Below, piece by piece: positions 42,328 through 50,750 of a DNA stretch of 64,000 nt (its first letter is position 1; each line of letters begins with the position of its first letter). The stretch spans positions 4,616,682 to 4,680,681 of the forward strand of contig OY282374.1 of the NCBI GenBank assembly GCA_958295815.1, given 5' to 3'. A program made the translations under genes and the position numbers. This DNA comes from Candidatus Poribacteria bacterium (GTDB taxonomy: Bacteria > Poribacteria > WGA-4E > WGA-3G). A model generated the notes under the pieces. That model did no database searches. It was not told the DNA's origin and saw only the letters and a program-made list of their open reading frames with translations.

Positions 42328-43445
42328 TTACTTACCTGCATGTCGATCTGTCGCCCTTTCCACTGTAAGCGACCGCGTTTAACTTGGTAGAATGAATTGA
42401 TACCAATCAACAAAGTAACCAAAACACCGAGTGGATGCAAAACTGCACTTATAAAGAACGGATGCTTGTATTTGAGTGCCAATATAACACGCATTGTGAC
42501 GTTCATAAAAATAGCAGCGAACGATAATTTTGTAAATGGCGTAAACCAGACAGCGATATAGGGCAAGACGCACATTGTAAACAGCACAAGCGTTAGGATA
42601 AAAAATGGGATTGTCTTGTAGCGGACCAACCCAAAAAGATTTTTGGAAAATCCGCTCCATACCTCACTGAACGACTGATACATCCTACAACACACCACGC
42701 CAGTGCCAGCCGAGGTCAAGATTCTGATACCCTTCCTTTTTGCCAATCGGCTTAACTCAACATCTTCAACAATCTGATTTGATACCGCTTGATGTCCACC
42801 AATCTGTTGATATGCCCCGCGGGTGAATGCCATCCACAGGCCACTCGCTGCAGCAAGCGAAGGCGAACGACTGACATATGTTAGCCATAACGGAAGTCCG
42901 GCGTAAACGAACATGTCAACCACCGGCACCACGAGTTTTTCTGCTAAAGTTACTGTCACTTTTTCTGGAAACGCCGACAATAACCCCAGTTTAAACTTCT
43001 GCATGTAGGCAACAGTGCTCGCAATGGCGTTCGGCGCAGGACGATTATCCGCATCAGTGAAAATAAGGAACTCGCCATCTGCGTGCTGGCTTAATTGATG
43101 GCACGCCCAATTTTTCCCCATCCAGCCCGATGGTAGTGGTTTACCTCGAATTGCTTGAACTTCAGGATAGCGTTGGCTGAACTGTTCGATGATGGTTCCC
43201 GTGTTATCAGTCGATTGATCATCGAGAACACGAATCTCAAAATTGTCGTACTGTTGCGCCAGAAACCCCTCGATACAAGCACCGATATTAGTTTCCTCGT
43301 TGCGAGCGGGGATCAGTACCGAAATGCGCGGATGGTTCTGGCATTCGTCTGCATTCTTGAGCATTGGCGCAGTAGCGGCATTAAACAGCGTGACAACTAA
43401 AACAATCGCCAGCAAGCCGATGGTGATAAACATCAATATAACCAA
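42324..43445 (-). CDS. Family 2 glycosyltransferase, probably glycosylating the carotenoid
   Basis: 373 aa. One N-terminal membrane helix precedes a GT-A domain with SVLIPARNEETNIG, RVLDDQSTDNT, FTDADNRPAP (DxD-type metal site) and VEDVELSRLAKRKG; three helices follow. This is the layout of carotenoid glycosyltransferases such as CruC and CrtQ. The start is taken as TTG at 43445 with AGGTAGGG upstream; an ATG at 43433 is an alternative. Its position between cruF and an acyltransferase supports transfer of a hexose to the hydroxyl made by CruF. The sugar is unknown. Confidence 0.75.
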   Translation of the reverse strand: MVILMFITIGLLAIVLVVTLFNAATAPMLKNADECQNHPRISVLIPARNEETNIGACIEGFLAQQYDNFEIRVLDDQSTDNTGTIIEQFSQRYPEVQAIRGKPLPSGWMGKNWACHQLSQHADGEFLIFTDADNRPAPNAIASTVAYMQKFKLGLLSAFPEKVTVTLAEKLVVPVVDMFVYAGLPLWLTYVSRSPSLAAASGLWMAFTRGAYQQIGGHQAVSNQIVEDVELSRLAKRKGIRILTSAGTGVVCCRMYQSFSEVWSGFSKNLFGLVRYKTIPFFILTLVLFTMCVLPYIAVWFTPFTKLSFAAIFMNVTMRVILALKYKHPFFISAVLHPLGVLVTLLIGINSFYQVKRGRLQWKGRQIDMQVSK

Positions 43446-43474
43446 ATCACTGCCCTACCTTTAGCGAATAGCCA

Positions 43475-44131
43475 TCAAAGCAAATTTTGCCCCTCTTCTC
43501 GACGAAGGATTCGCAATGCCAAGTCATCCAATAAATCACTCTCTGTTTTTTCGAGCCAGTCCATCCCATGAAATGTATCTGCGTCAAACGAATTGACTTC
43601 CCCGAAAAGAAAAAATACTTCAGGACGTTTCTCACCAAGGAACTCGGTACGCATTGCCAAGGGAAGCACTGCTATCGGTTTTCCGTATTTCCGTAAAATC
43701 CACTCAACACCACGCTTGTAGTCGAGTGGACGCGTGTGCCACGGTAAGAGTTGTCCTTGTGGAAAAACGGAGACAAGCGGGGTCTTCTGATTTAGCAACC
43801 CAACGGTATATTCCAGCGATTCAACGATGCCTTGCCGATGCTTCGGTTCAATCGAATAAGCTCCGATCTTCGCAAAGAATCTGTATTTACGTAGCTGCTC
43901 CTCCAACATCATCAGATAGGCGGTTCGTCGAAAAATCCGTTTGTTGAGCAGATAAACAAAGAATCCGTCCCACCACGTACTGTGATTCGGCAGCAACAAC
44001 AACGGTAAATGCGTCGGAATTTTCGGCACTGTCCCTAAAACCTGAATCGTGTGAAAATGCCGCTTGAATAACCACGTGAGATACGGCTGGAAGATGAGGT
44101 CCGCCCATAGACGGTGTTGTGCCTGAATCAT
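43475..44131 (-). CDS. PlsC-type acyltransferase, probably acylating the carotenoid glycoside
   Basis: 218 aa, lysophospholipid-acyltransferase fold. The HX4D motif is PNHSTWWDGFF, and the second block is the variant VFPQGQLLPWH, where EGTR would be usual. Later blocks are GVEWIL and IAVLPLAMR. A short hydrophobic N-terminus suggests peripheral membrane location. It overlaps crtB by 4 nt (ATGA) and is followed 29 nt later by the glycosyltransferase. Together these match the glycosyl- plus acyl-transferase pairs that make carotenoid glycoside esters. A general phospholipid role cannot be excluded. Confidence 0.75.
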   Translation of the reverse strand: MIQAQHRLWADLIFQPYLTWLFKRHFHTIQVLGTVPKIPTHLPLLLLPNHSTWWDGFFVYLLNKRIFRRTAYLMMLEEQLRKYRFFAKIGAYSIEPKHRQGIVESLEYTVGLLNQKTPLVSVFPQGQLLPWHTRPLDYKRGVEWILRKYGKPIAVLPLAMRTEFLGEKRPEVFFLFGEVNSFDADTFHGMDWLEKTESDLLDDLALRILRREEGQNLL

Positions 44132-45057
44132 TTATGTATGATTCCAGAGTGAACTGGGAATAATTTTTCTTGTGCCGATAGAACCTTTGTACGGAGTCCC
44201 TCGTGTAGCAAAATCCCAAATTTTTGAATTGATGGCACAAAAACGCGACCTAAGAACGGGTTGTAGTCACGGGCTTCGATTTTTCTTAAGATACCACGGT
44301 AAATTTTAGCAGCTGAATAGATCGCATACTGTGAGTCCGTGTTAAGCAAGGAAATTCCAGGTATTGCTTCAGTATAATAGCGATCTGCGCGTTCAACTTG
44401 AAATTTTATAAGGGCTTTTAATTGAGAGGTCATTTTCTCTTCCAAGATGTCTTGCTCCGATACGCCAAATTGCACCAAATCCGTCTGTGGCAGATAGATG
44501 CGTCCCATCTCTTTATCCTCTTTGATGTCTCGTAGAATATTCGTCAGCTGCATGGCAATGCCGAGTTGTTTGGCGTAATCAAATGCCAGATCATCCTTAT
44601 AGCCAAGAACATGCGTCATCATTAAGCCAACAACAGCAGCAACCCGATAACAGAAAAGAGAGAGGTCATCAAACGTTTTGTACCGCGTCCGCTGGACATC
44701 CATAGCAACACCTTGGAGTAGATCAAGGGGATATGCAATAGGAATCCCATAAGACTTAGCGACAAGAATGAATGCACGTATGACCGGGTGTTCGGACTCA
44801 CCGGTATCGTAGGCAATTTGCAATTCTTCCGCCACGAATTGAATTTCTCTGAGAATTTCCGCATTAGTTCTTTGGCGCGGAACATCAATCAGATTGTCGC
44901 AATGTCGGCAGAATCCGTACAAGGCGTATGTCGCCCAACGTTGCTCACTGGGTAGCATACGTGCAGAGTAATAAAAACTCTTTGAATAATACGCAGTTAT
45001 CCTACGAGCATGCTCAAAAGCGGCGCGATCTTCGTCTGCTGGTTTCCACAACTTCAT
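44128..45057 (-). CDS. crtB: Phytoene synthase
   Basis: 309 aa, joins two geranylgeranyl diphosphates to phytoene. Both Asp-rich motifs are intact: DNLID (in FCRHCDNLIDV) and DIKED (in NILRDIKEDKEMGRIYLP). SKSFYYSARMLP near residue 25 and the YCYRVAAVVGLMM region are typical. AGGAGG lies 7 nt before the ATG. It starts 46 nt after crtI and overlaps the acyltransferase gene by 4 nt. A C30 (CrtM) role is less likely because a lycopene cyclase and ketolase are present. Confidence 0.93.
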   Translation of the reverse strand: MKLWKPADEDRAAFEHARRITAYYSKSFYYSARMLPSEQRWATYALYGFCRHCDNLIDVPRQRTNAEILREIQFVAEELQIAYDTGESEHPVIRAFILVAKSYGIPIAYPLDLLQGVAMDVQRTRYKTFDDLSLFCYRVAAVVGLMMTHVLGYKDDLAFDYAKQLGIAMQLTNILRDIKEDKEMGRIYLPQTDLVQFGVSEQDILEEKMTSQLKALIKFQVERADRYYTEAIPGISLLNTDSQYAIYSAAKIYRGILRKIEARDYNPFLGRVFVPSIQKFGILLHEGLRTKVLSAQEKLFPVHSGIIHK

Positions 45058-45103
45058 GGTATTTCCTCCTCTTGGAAGGATTTTTGAAAACTGAACATTA
45101 AAA

Positions 45104-46585
45104 CTATTCTACTAAATCCTCAACAACCAATTTCACCGTCGTTTCAGCTGTCAGTAGAACGCCCGGCACCCCAGCACCTGGATGCGTGTTTGCTCCTACA
45201 AAGTAGAGATTTTTTATGTCTTCACTCCGGTTGTGGGGTCGAAAATACGCTGTCTGCGTTAGTTTCGGTTCAACGCCCCACGCACTGCCGAGATAGTTGT
45301 TCCGTTGCCTCTCGAAATCGAAAGGTGTAAACGTTTCAAGCACCTCAATCGAGCGTCTCAAATCTGTCAGTCCGAAGTCTTCCTCCAAAAACTTCAACAC
45401 TTTGTCGGTATACGTTTGTTTTGTCTTCTTCCAGTTGATACCACTCTCCAAATTCGGCACGGGAATCAGCACGTACATGCTCTCACAACCATCGGGTGCC
45501 ATCATTGGATCGGTTTGCGACGGGATGTGCAGATACATTGAAAAATCGTTTGGAAGAATTTTATTATCAAAAACGTCATCCACTAATCCCTTGTATCTTT
45601 CAGAAAGGATAAGCGTATGATGCTTTAGTTTCGGATATTTTTTATTAACACCTAAATAGAGTAGAAATGCACTCATTGAATATTGCATTTTTTTCAGTCT
45701 TCCGATAGACCATTTCTTACGGTGTTCCGATTTAACCAGGCTTCCGTAGGTGTGCACGAGATCGGCATTGGAAACAACTCCATCAGCTTCGTAAAATTGT
45801 CCTTTTGCCAGAACTCCTTTTACTTTCCGATTTCTAACAAGGATATGTTCTACCTCTGTATCGGTCTCAACGGTTCCACCAAGTTTCTTGAAAACCTTTT
45901 CTAATGCTCGAACGAGGCTATACATGCCCCCTTTGCAGAACCAGACCCCTCCAGTCTTCTCAAGATACGGAATCATGAGGTAAACCGCCGGTGCCCGGAA
46001 AGGATTCCCACCTATGAACAGTGGGTGAAACGAAAAGGTGAAACAGTGACGCGGATCCTCAAAATACCTTTTAACGAAGTCATAAGCGGGCATCAACGCT
46101 CGAAGCCTTAGCGCTCGCGGCAGAAAGCCGAGCATTGTCGGTAAATCAAATGGCGTCGAACCGAGTCCGTCCGTAATGACAGCATCGTAGAGTTGACGGG
46201 TATGCGCCATAAAACGGTCATAGTTGGCAGCGTCAGCCTCACTGAACCGTGCCATCTGCTGTTTCATCCGCTCGCTGTCATCGGTATAGTCAAGCGATGA
46301 ACCGTCATGAAAGTAGATACGATAAAATGGATCGAGTTTTATCAAATCAAGGTAATCTTCCATCCGCGCGCCAGCACAGGCAAATACACGCTCTATCAAG
46401 TCAGGGGCAGTGATAATCGAGGGTCCCATGTCGAAAGTGTAGCCGTCCTTAACTAACTGGTAGGCATGACCCCCAACTTTCGCATTTTTCTCCAAGATTG
46501 TGACTTGCATGCCTTGCGCTTGTAAGCGGATCGCTGCGGCGAGACCACCAAATCCTGAGCCGATGATGACTATTTTCCGTTTCAT
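45104..46585 (-). CDS. crtI: Phytoene desaturase, CrtI type
   Basis: 493 aa. The N-terminal FAD-binding dinucleotide motif is IVIIGSGFGGLAAAIRLQAQG, then EKNAKVGGHAYQ and the DMGPSIIT stretch. The C-terminal signature is NLYFVGANTHPGAGVPGVLLTAE. It would introduce the four double bases of conjugation that turn phytoene into lycopene. Of the two desaturase-like genes, this one is closer to classic CrtI because it adjoins crtB and keeps the standard THPGAGVPG ending. GGAG lies 9 nt before the ATG. Confidence 0.88.
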   Translation of the reverse strand: MKRKIVIIGSGFGGLAAAIRLQAQGMQVTILEKNAKVGGHAYQLVKDGYTFDMGPSIITAPDLIERVFACAGARMEDYLDLIKLDPFYRIYFHDGSSLDYTDDSERMKQQMARFSEADAANYDRFMAHTRQLYDAVITDGLGSTPFDLPTMLGFLPRALRLRALMPAYDFVKRYFEDPRHCFTFSFHPLFIGGNPFRAPAVYLMIPYLEKTGGVWFCKGGMYSLVRALEKVFKKLGGTVETDTEVEHILVRNRKVKGVLAKGQFYEADGVVSNADLVHTYGSLVKSEHRKKWSIGRLKKMQYSMSAFLLYLGVNKKYPKLKHHTLILSERYKGLVDDVFDNKILPNDFSMYLHIPSQTDPMMAPDGCESMYVLIPVPNLESGINWKKTKQTYTDKVLKFLEEDFGLTDLRRSIEVLETFTPFDFERQRNNYLGSAWGVEPKLTQTAYFRPHNRSEDIKNLYFVGANTHPGAGVPGVLLTAETTVKLVVEDLVE

Positions 46586-46694
46586 ATTTGTACTCCGATC
46601 AGCGAAATTGCGAGGATGGCATTAATTCCTTAAGACATGTGCCGTTTGAGTATCTTTTAACTCCGATTAAGTTTGTTGGTTTACGGAGTAATTC

Positions 46695-46820
46695 GGGGTT
46701 AGAAACCCCTCCCACAATGTGAAAATCATTTCAAATGCTTTGTTGAAATGTCCAAAAGGGGTTAGAAACCCCTCCCACAATGTGAAAATCATTTCAAATG
46801 CTTTGTTGAAATGTCCAAAA
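46695..46820. repeat. 63-bp tandem direct duplication in the crtI-crtD gap
   Basis: Unit 1 spans 46695-46757 and unit 2 spans 46758-46820, apparently identical over 63 bp. Each begins with the palindrome GGGGTTAGAAACCCC and also contains GAAAATCATTTC and TGTTGAAATG. The sequence after unit 2 (AGTAGCAACTGGGGTTA) resembles the right end of the element at 31091-31247. The surrounding 272-nt gap (46586-46857) has no gene and is the largest in the carotenoid operon. Confidence 0.85.
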
Positions 46821-46857
46821 CTTGTTAGTAGCAACTGGGGTTACGTGACATAAAAAT

Positions 46858-48348
46858 TTAAATCTTCGATTGGTGATCTTCAGCAATTAACGTCGCCGCC
46901 ATCTTCCCTGACAACATAACCAATGGAACTCCGCCACCCGGATGTACCGAACCACCAGCGAAATAAAGTCTATCAAGCGTGCGACTTCGATTCGGGACCC
47001 GTTTGAATGCAGTGGTTTTACTGTTCGATGATATGCCGTAGATGCTCCCTTGATTGCTGGCGTAAAGTTCGGAAAAATCTTCTGGTGTATAGACCTGCTC
47101 GACGTCAATGCGATCAGCGATGTCAAGACCAATTCGTTTTAATTTATCCAGAACAACTGTTCGCATCCTGTCTTTCTCTTTCCCCCACATCTGTCCGGGT
47201 GCAAGATACGGCATGTTCAACAACACAAACCAATTTTCTCCATCAGTTGGCGCATGTTCGGCATCCGTCTTACTCGTTATGGCAATGTAGATCGTCGGCT
47301 CATCTGGTACTTGCTGGTGTTTGAAAATCTGCTTAAACTCTGTATCATAGTCGCTGGAAAAGACAATGTTGTGGTGCGCTAACTCCGGGTACTTGGCTCT
47401 AACACCCCAGAGAAATACCATTCCTGACAACGACGGCTCCAATCGGTTTAATCTTTGGCGTTGCTGCTGATGTCCACCAATTAATTCGTCGTGTGTGACA
47501 ACCGCGTCAGCACCACATAGGACGTAATCTGCTGTAACCTTTTCCCCGTTCACCTGTACACCATAGACACGTTTGTCATCGTGGCAGATTTTTTCAACTT
47601 TTGCCGATGCATGGATCTGAACACCCAACTCGGACGCTACTACTGATAGCGCATCAACCAGACGATATATCCCACCTTTAATGTAGTATCCCCCCAATCC
47701 ATACTCAACATACGGGATTATGTTAAGAGTTGCCGGTGCCTGAAATGGATCTGAACCGTTGTAAGTGGCATAGCGATCAAAGAGTTGAATGAGCCGTGGA
47801 TCCGAGAAAAAATGTGATACACTCTGGTGTACTGTCCGAAACGGATCAATCTGATGGAGTCTAAATAGCGTCCGAAAATGTCGAAGTTTCATGAGCTTCT
47901 TGAATTCATGAATCGGTGTGAACATAAAGATTTCGGCTGTTAAGTCATGAATCCGTTCCGCATATTTCAAGAAACGTTCATACGCCTCCGCATCATCGGG
48001 TGAAAGCTGCTCAATCGCAAGTTTCATCTTGGCTTCATCTGCACTTGCATCCATCATTGAGCCGTCTGCAAAGAAGTATCGGCATATCGGGTCAATTGGC
48101 ACAAAATCAAGATAATCCGATCGCGTGAAGCCAGCAAAACTGAATAACTCATCAATCACAAACGGCATTGTCAACAGTGATGCTCCGGTATCAAATCGGT
48201 AGTTTTCCAAGACGACCTCGTTCACCTTTCCGCCGATTTTCGGATTTTTCTCAAATAATTGCACAGAGAATCCGAGTCGAGCGAGGCGAATCGCACCACT
48301 GAGCGCACCAAGTCCACCACCAATGACCGCTACCCTTTTATTCTCCAT
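46858..48348 (-). CDS. Second CrtI-family carotenoid desaturase, probably CrtD-like
   Basis: 496 aa. FAD motif VAVIGGGLGALSGAIRLARLG, then FEKNPKIGGKVNE and FDTGASLLTMP; the C-terminal signature is LYFAGGSVHPGGGVPLVMLSG. It is clearly diverged from its neighbour at 45104. With CruF and a lycopene cyclase in the operon, a 3',4'-desaturase (CrtD, acting on 1'-hydroxy-carotenoids) is the most likely role. A second CrtI or a carotenoid oxidase (CrtNb/CrtP-like) is possible. It overlaps crtYcd by 11 nt. Confidence 0.8.
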   Translation of the reverse strand: MENKRVAVIGGGLGALSGAIRLARLGFSVQLFEKNPKIGGKVNEVVLENYRFDTGASLLTMPFVIDELFSFAGFTRSDYLDFVPIDPICRYFFADGSMMDASADEAKMKLAIEQLSPDDAEAYERFLKYAERIHDLTAEIFMFTPIHEFKKLMKLRHFRTLFRLHQIDPFRTVHQSVSHFFSDPRLIQLFDRYATYNGSDPFQAPATLNIIPYVEYGLGGYYIKGGIYRLVDALSVVASELGVQIHASAKVEKICHDDKRVYGVQVNGEKVTADYVLCGADAVVTHDELIGGHQQQRQRLNRLEPSLSGMVFLWGVRAKYPELAHHNIVFSSDYDTEFKQIFKHQQVPDEPTIYIAITSKTDAEHAPTDGENWFVLLNMPYLAPGQMWGKEKDRMRTVVLDKLKRIGLDIADRIDVEQVYTPEDFSELYASNQGSIYGISSNSKTTAFKRVPNRSRTLDRLYFAGGSVHPGGGVPLVMLSGKMAATLIAEDHQSKI

Positions 48349-49021
48349 ACCGAGTTGTCCTCAGTCGTTCATAGAGCATTGTGTTAAAAAGTATCAATGT
48401 GAATCCGTATCCGAAATCCTCAAGCGGAATTGTCAAAACCCGGTAGCCAATCTGATACGCTTCACCATACAGGACAACCGGTCGCGCCGTGAGGTAACCA
48501 TTGAACACCAAAATCAAAACAGAGACAATTCCGAGATAGAGATAGGTCTTCGGTTGTAGAAGCAGATCAACCCCCAATAACGTATCCGCCAGTCCGACGA
48601 GTCCCAAGCAAAATATGACCAGTCCCGTGTACTGCCTACCCGTACTGAAAACCCATACACCGACCGGCAGTGCAGCATATAAAACTGCTCTGACGTACCT
48701 AAGAGGTTTTAGCTGGATCAACCAACTATCGGCATGCGGTAGTGTCTCCCACACCAATAAACATCCGAATGGAACCGTGATGAAAAAGAGCCACTCCCCA
48801 ATTGGCAAACCTAACAATCGAAAATCAAGTGTATACGCCTCATTGAACCACCAATGCGAATCGGCAACAATGGCATCCCATATAATATACGGGATCATGA
48901 CAATTCCACTCACGAGTAGTTTCAATCGCCAACGCGAAACGTGTCTAATCCGACGACTGAATTCGGATACGACAGGTCCGGCAATAATAACGAGATTAAA
49001 CAGAAGGTACTCAACTTTCAT
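48338..49021 (-). CDS. crtYcd: Lycopene beta-cyclase, CrtYc/CrtYd fusion type
   Basis: A 227-aa membrane protein with two related halves. The first half has LPIGEWLFFITVPFGCLLVWE and the second has IPLEDFGYGFTLILFNTMLYE; both match the duplicated lycopene-cyclase domain found fused in archaea, Bacteroidetes and fungi. The usual PxE(E/D) motif is PIGE in the first half and PLED in the second. It forms beta-ionone rings, needed before CrtW can act. The ATG overlaps the stop of the TPR gene (ATGA). Confidence 0.88.
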   Translation of the reverse strand: MKVEYLLFNLVIIAGPVVSEFSRRIRHVSRWRLKLLVSGIVMIPYIIWDAIVADSHWWFNEAYTLDFRLLGLPIGEWLFFITVPFGCLLVWETLPHADSWLIQLKPLRYVRAVLYAALPVGVWVFSTGRQYTGLVIFCLGLVGLADTLLGVDLLLQPKTYLYLGIVSVLILVFNGYLTARPVVLYGEAYQIGYRVLTIPLEDFGYGFTLILFNTMLYERLRTTRYGE

Positions 49022-49614
49022 TGTTGCGTGTCTGGATGCTCGGATTCCAATTTGTCTTTGAATGTCTGAAGATATACTTTCTCATCAGGCGTCAGTTTCG
49101 CATTCTCAAGCAAGAACGTAATGATATTTACGACTAATTTCGGCGGATATGTATGCCCATGTGACGGCAGTTGTTTGATAATCTCTTTAAAACCTTGCTG
49201 GGCATCGTCCCCGCGTTGGAAGAAGAACGGCAGATGGTAACAGGCTGATCCATGAATGAACAGTGCTTCAATATCGTCTGGAACTTTCTGCAAGCCACTA
49301 TCCATGATTGCTAAACCACGCTTTGTCAACTTGAGTTTGGTGTGCGGAAAAAAGGCGTGCTTCCCTTTGAGAGCGACAAGCGTACCGATGTAGACCTCTG
49401 CGCGCCCAGCGTATTTCGGTGCTTCTCGCGCAATCTGTTCAAAAAGTTTGATCGCTGGCTCAATCTGCTTCTTGTCTTCAACGGAAGCATAAAATTTTTC
49501 CCGCGCTTGCTGGAGCATCTCTTCCACAGACGTATAAGCCGTAACGCCAGTAACACACAAGAAAAAAAGTAGTGCTAATATCAAGTTTACCTGAATAAAT
49601 TGATTAAGTTTCAT
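49018..49614 (-). CDS. Exported TPR-like protein in the carotenoid operon
   Basis: 198 aa from the ATG at 49614, which overlaps the end of idi by 11 nt; a GTG at 49650 is an alternative. It has a signal peptide (LILALLFFLCVTGVTAYTS), then helical repeats that look TPR-like (AIKLFEQIAREAPKYAGRAEVYIGT, LQKVPDDIEALFIHGSACYHLPF). It is not a known carotenoid enzyme. Its place inside a tightly overlapped operon suggests a helper role, perhaps in placing the pigment in the envelope. That is inference only. Confidence 0.6.
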   Translation of the reverse strand: MKLNQFIQVNLILALLFFLCVTGVTAYTSVEEMLQQAREKFYASVEDKKQIEPAIKLFEQIAREAPKYAGRAEVYIGTLVALKGKHAFFPHTKLKLTKRGLAIMDSGLQKVPDDIEALFIHGSACYHLPFFFQRGDDAQQGFKEIIKQLPSHGHTYPPKLVVNIITFLLENAKLTPDEKVYLQTFKDKLESEHPDTQQ

Positions 49615-50140
49615 TGCAAAAAGTGATTTTTTGGGACTGTGTAACAACACGATCCAGCGTCAGTTTGAACCAGTAAGTGTAATCTTCAGGATTTTCCTGA
49701 ACATCCTGTTGCAAAGTATCTACGTTTATCCACTTCCAATCATCAACTTCGTTCGGATTCGGGGTAGGTTGACCGTTATAGTGTCCAACAAAAACATGGT
49801 CGAGTTCGTGTTCAAATAGGCTATTGTCGAGTTGGATGTGATAAATAAAATTGAAAAGTCCAGTCAACTCACAATCGAAACCCATTTCCTCATTGAGCCG
49901 CCGTCTCGCCGCGTGATAATAACTTTCGCCGGGACGTGGATGACTACAGCAGGTATTCGTCCACAATCCACCAGAGTGATATTTCGTTCGCGCTCGTCTC
50001 TGAAGCAATAATTCGCCTATAGCGTTAAAGATAAAAATCGAAAACGCGCTGTGTAATCTACCTTCACGATGTGCTTGTATCTTTTCTTGTGTCCCGATTT
50101 CTCGTCCCATTCGGTCCACGAGTATTACGTGTTCTTGCAT
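49604..50140 (-). CDS. idi: Isopentenyl-diphosphate isomerase, type I
   Basis: 178 aa, Nudix fold. It interconverts IPP and DMAPP and supplies the allylic starter for isoprenoids. The active-site Cys is in LWTNTCCSHPRPGE and the Glu pair in the Nudix stretch AARRRLNEEMGF. The metal and catalytic region FEHELDHVFVGHY follows. It is the first gene of the carotenoid operon, about 104 nt downstream of a minus-strand promoter. No GGPP synthase (crtE) is in the window, so that step must be encoded elsewhere. Confidence 0.93.
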   Translation of the reverse strand: MQEHVILVDRMGREIGTQEKIQAHREGRLHSAFSIFIFNAIGELLLQRRARTKYHSGGLWTNTCCSHPRPGESYYHAARRRLNEEMGFDCELTGLFNFIYHIQLDNSLFEHELDHVFVGHYNGQPTPNPNEVDDWKWINVDTLQQDVQENPEDYTYWFKLTLDRVVTQSQKITFCNET

Positions 50141-50250
50141 CAGTTATATTTTATTCCCTTCTATAGGTTGTGGTTCATAAACCGATCTGCCGTCTAACCG
50201 CGATTGATACGATTTTTCAGGTTAAATTGGGATATGAATCACTATGTGTC

Positions 50251-50279
50251 ATATTATTATATTGTCTATATTATGTCAA
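50251..50279 (-). promoter_or_regulatory. Carotenoid-operon promoter
   Basis: On the minus strand: TTGACA (50279-50274), a 17-bp spacer, then TAATAT (50256-50251). The predicted start is near 50244, about 104 nt before the idi ATG. The -35 lies within an imperfect palindrome, ATTGTCTATATTATGTCAAT (50261-50280), a possible operator for the divergent regulator. Confidence 0.6.
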
Positions 50280-50607
50280 TAATAATTTATACAATTTTAA
50301 TTCTGTATAGAAATTATGGAGTACCATAGAATGAGACCGCTCAATCAGAATTCACTTTAAATAACGCCAGTTTGAAAAAAAATATCAGAAGCCAAGACCA
50401 ACGCATATTGAGCAAAAAAGCAATAAATCCACCCAGAATGAGGAATTTTTTAGGGATCTAACCCCCTAAATCCCCCTTATCAGGGGGACTTTAATCGGAA
50501 ATGCGCCTACTCTAAATATTTATCAAACTCACGTTTAAATAGGCAATTCACAACAAAATTAAGATCCCTTCTTCGTATAATTCTGAAACTTAGCCAGAAA
50601 TAATTTA
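50280..50607. other. Intergenic region between divergent carotenoid and regulator promoters
   Basis: No gene seen. It is AT-rich, with a palindrome CCCCCT-TATC-AGGGGG at 50472-50487 in a TTTAGGG...CCCTAAAT context that looks like a dispersed repeat or weak terminator. It spans the gap between the two -35 boxes. Confidence 0.5.
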
Positions 50608-50636
50608 TTGACAAATCATATACATAATGGTATATT
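50608..50636 (+). promoter_or_regulatory. Promoter of the CarH-like regulator
   Basis: TTGACA (50608-50613), a 17-bp spacer, then TATATT (50631-50636). The predicted start is near 50643. The ~105-nt leader can fold into a hairpin at 50672-50706 and contains a 12-codon upstream ORF (50723-50761) that overlaps the regulator's start in another frame. Confidence 0.6.
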
Positions 50637-50750
50637 AAATAGTGATATTTAGATGTAAAAACGTAAGTATTCACGATTCGGTTTACAATTGCCGAGTGAA
50701 TCCGTGTGGTGGGATTGATTTAATGGAAAAAATAAACAAGGAAAAGATTG

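Noticed and set aside
44128..45057. C30 carotenoid (CrtM/CrtN) pathway
   Set aside because: A lycopene cyclase, CruF and CrtW in the same operon make a C40 route much more likely, although CrtB and CrtM are hard to separate by eye.
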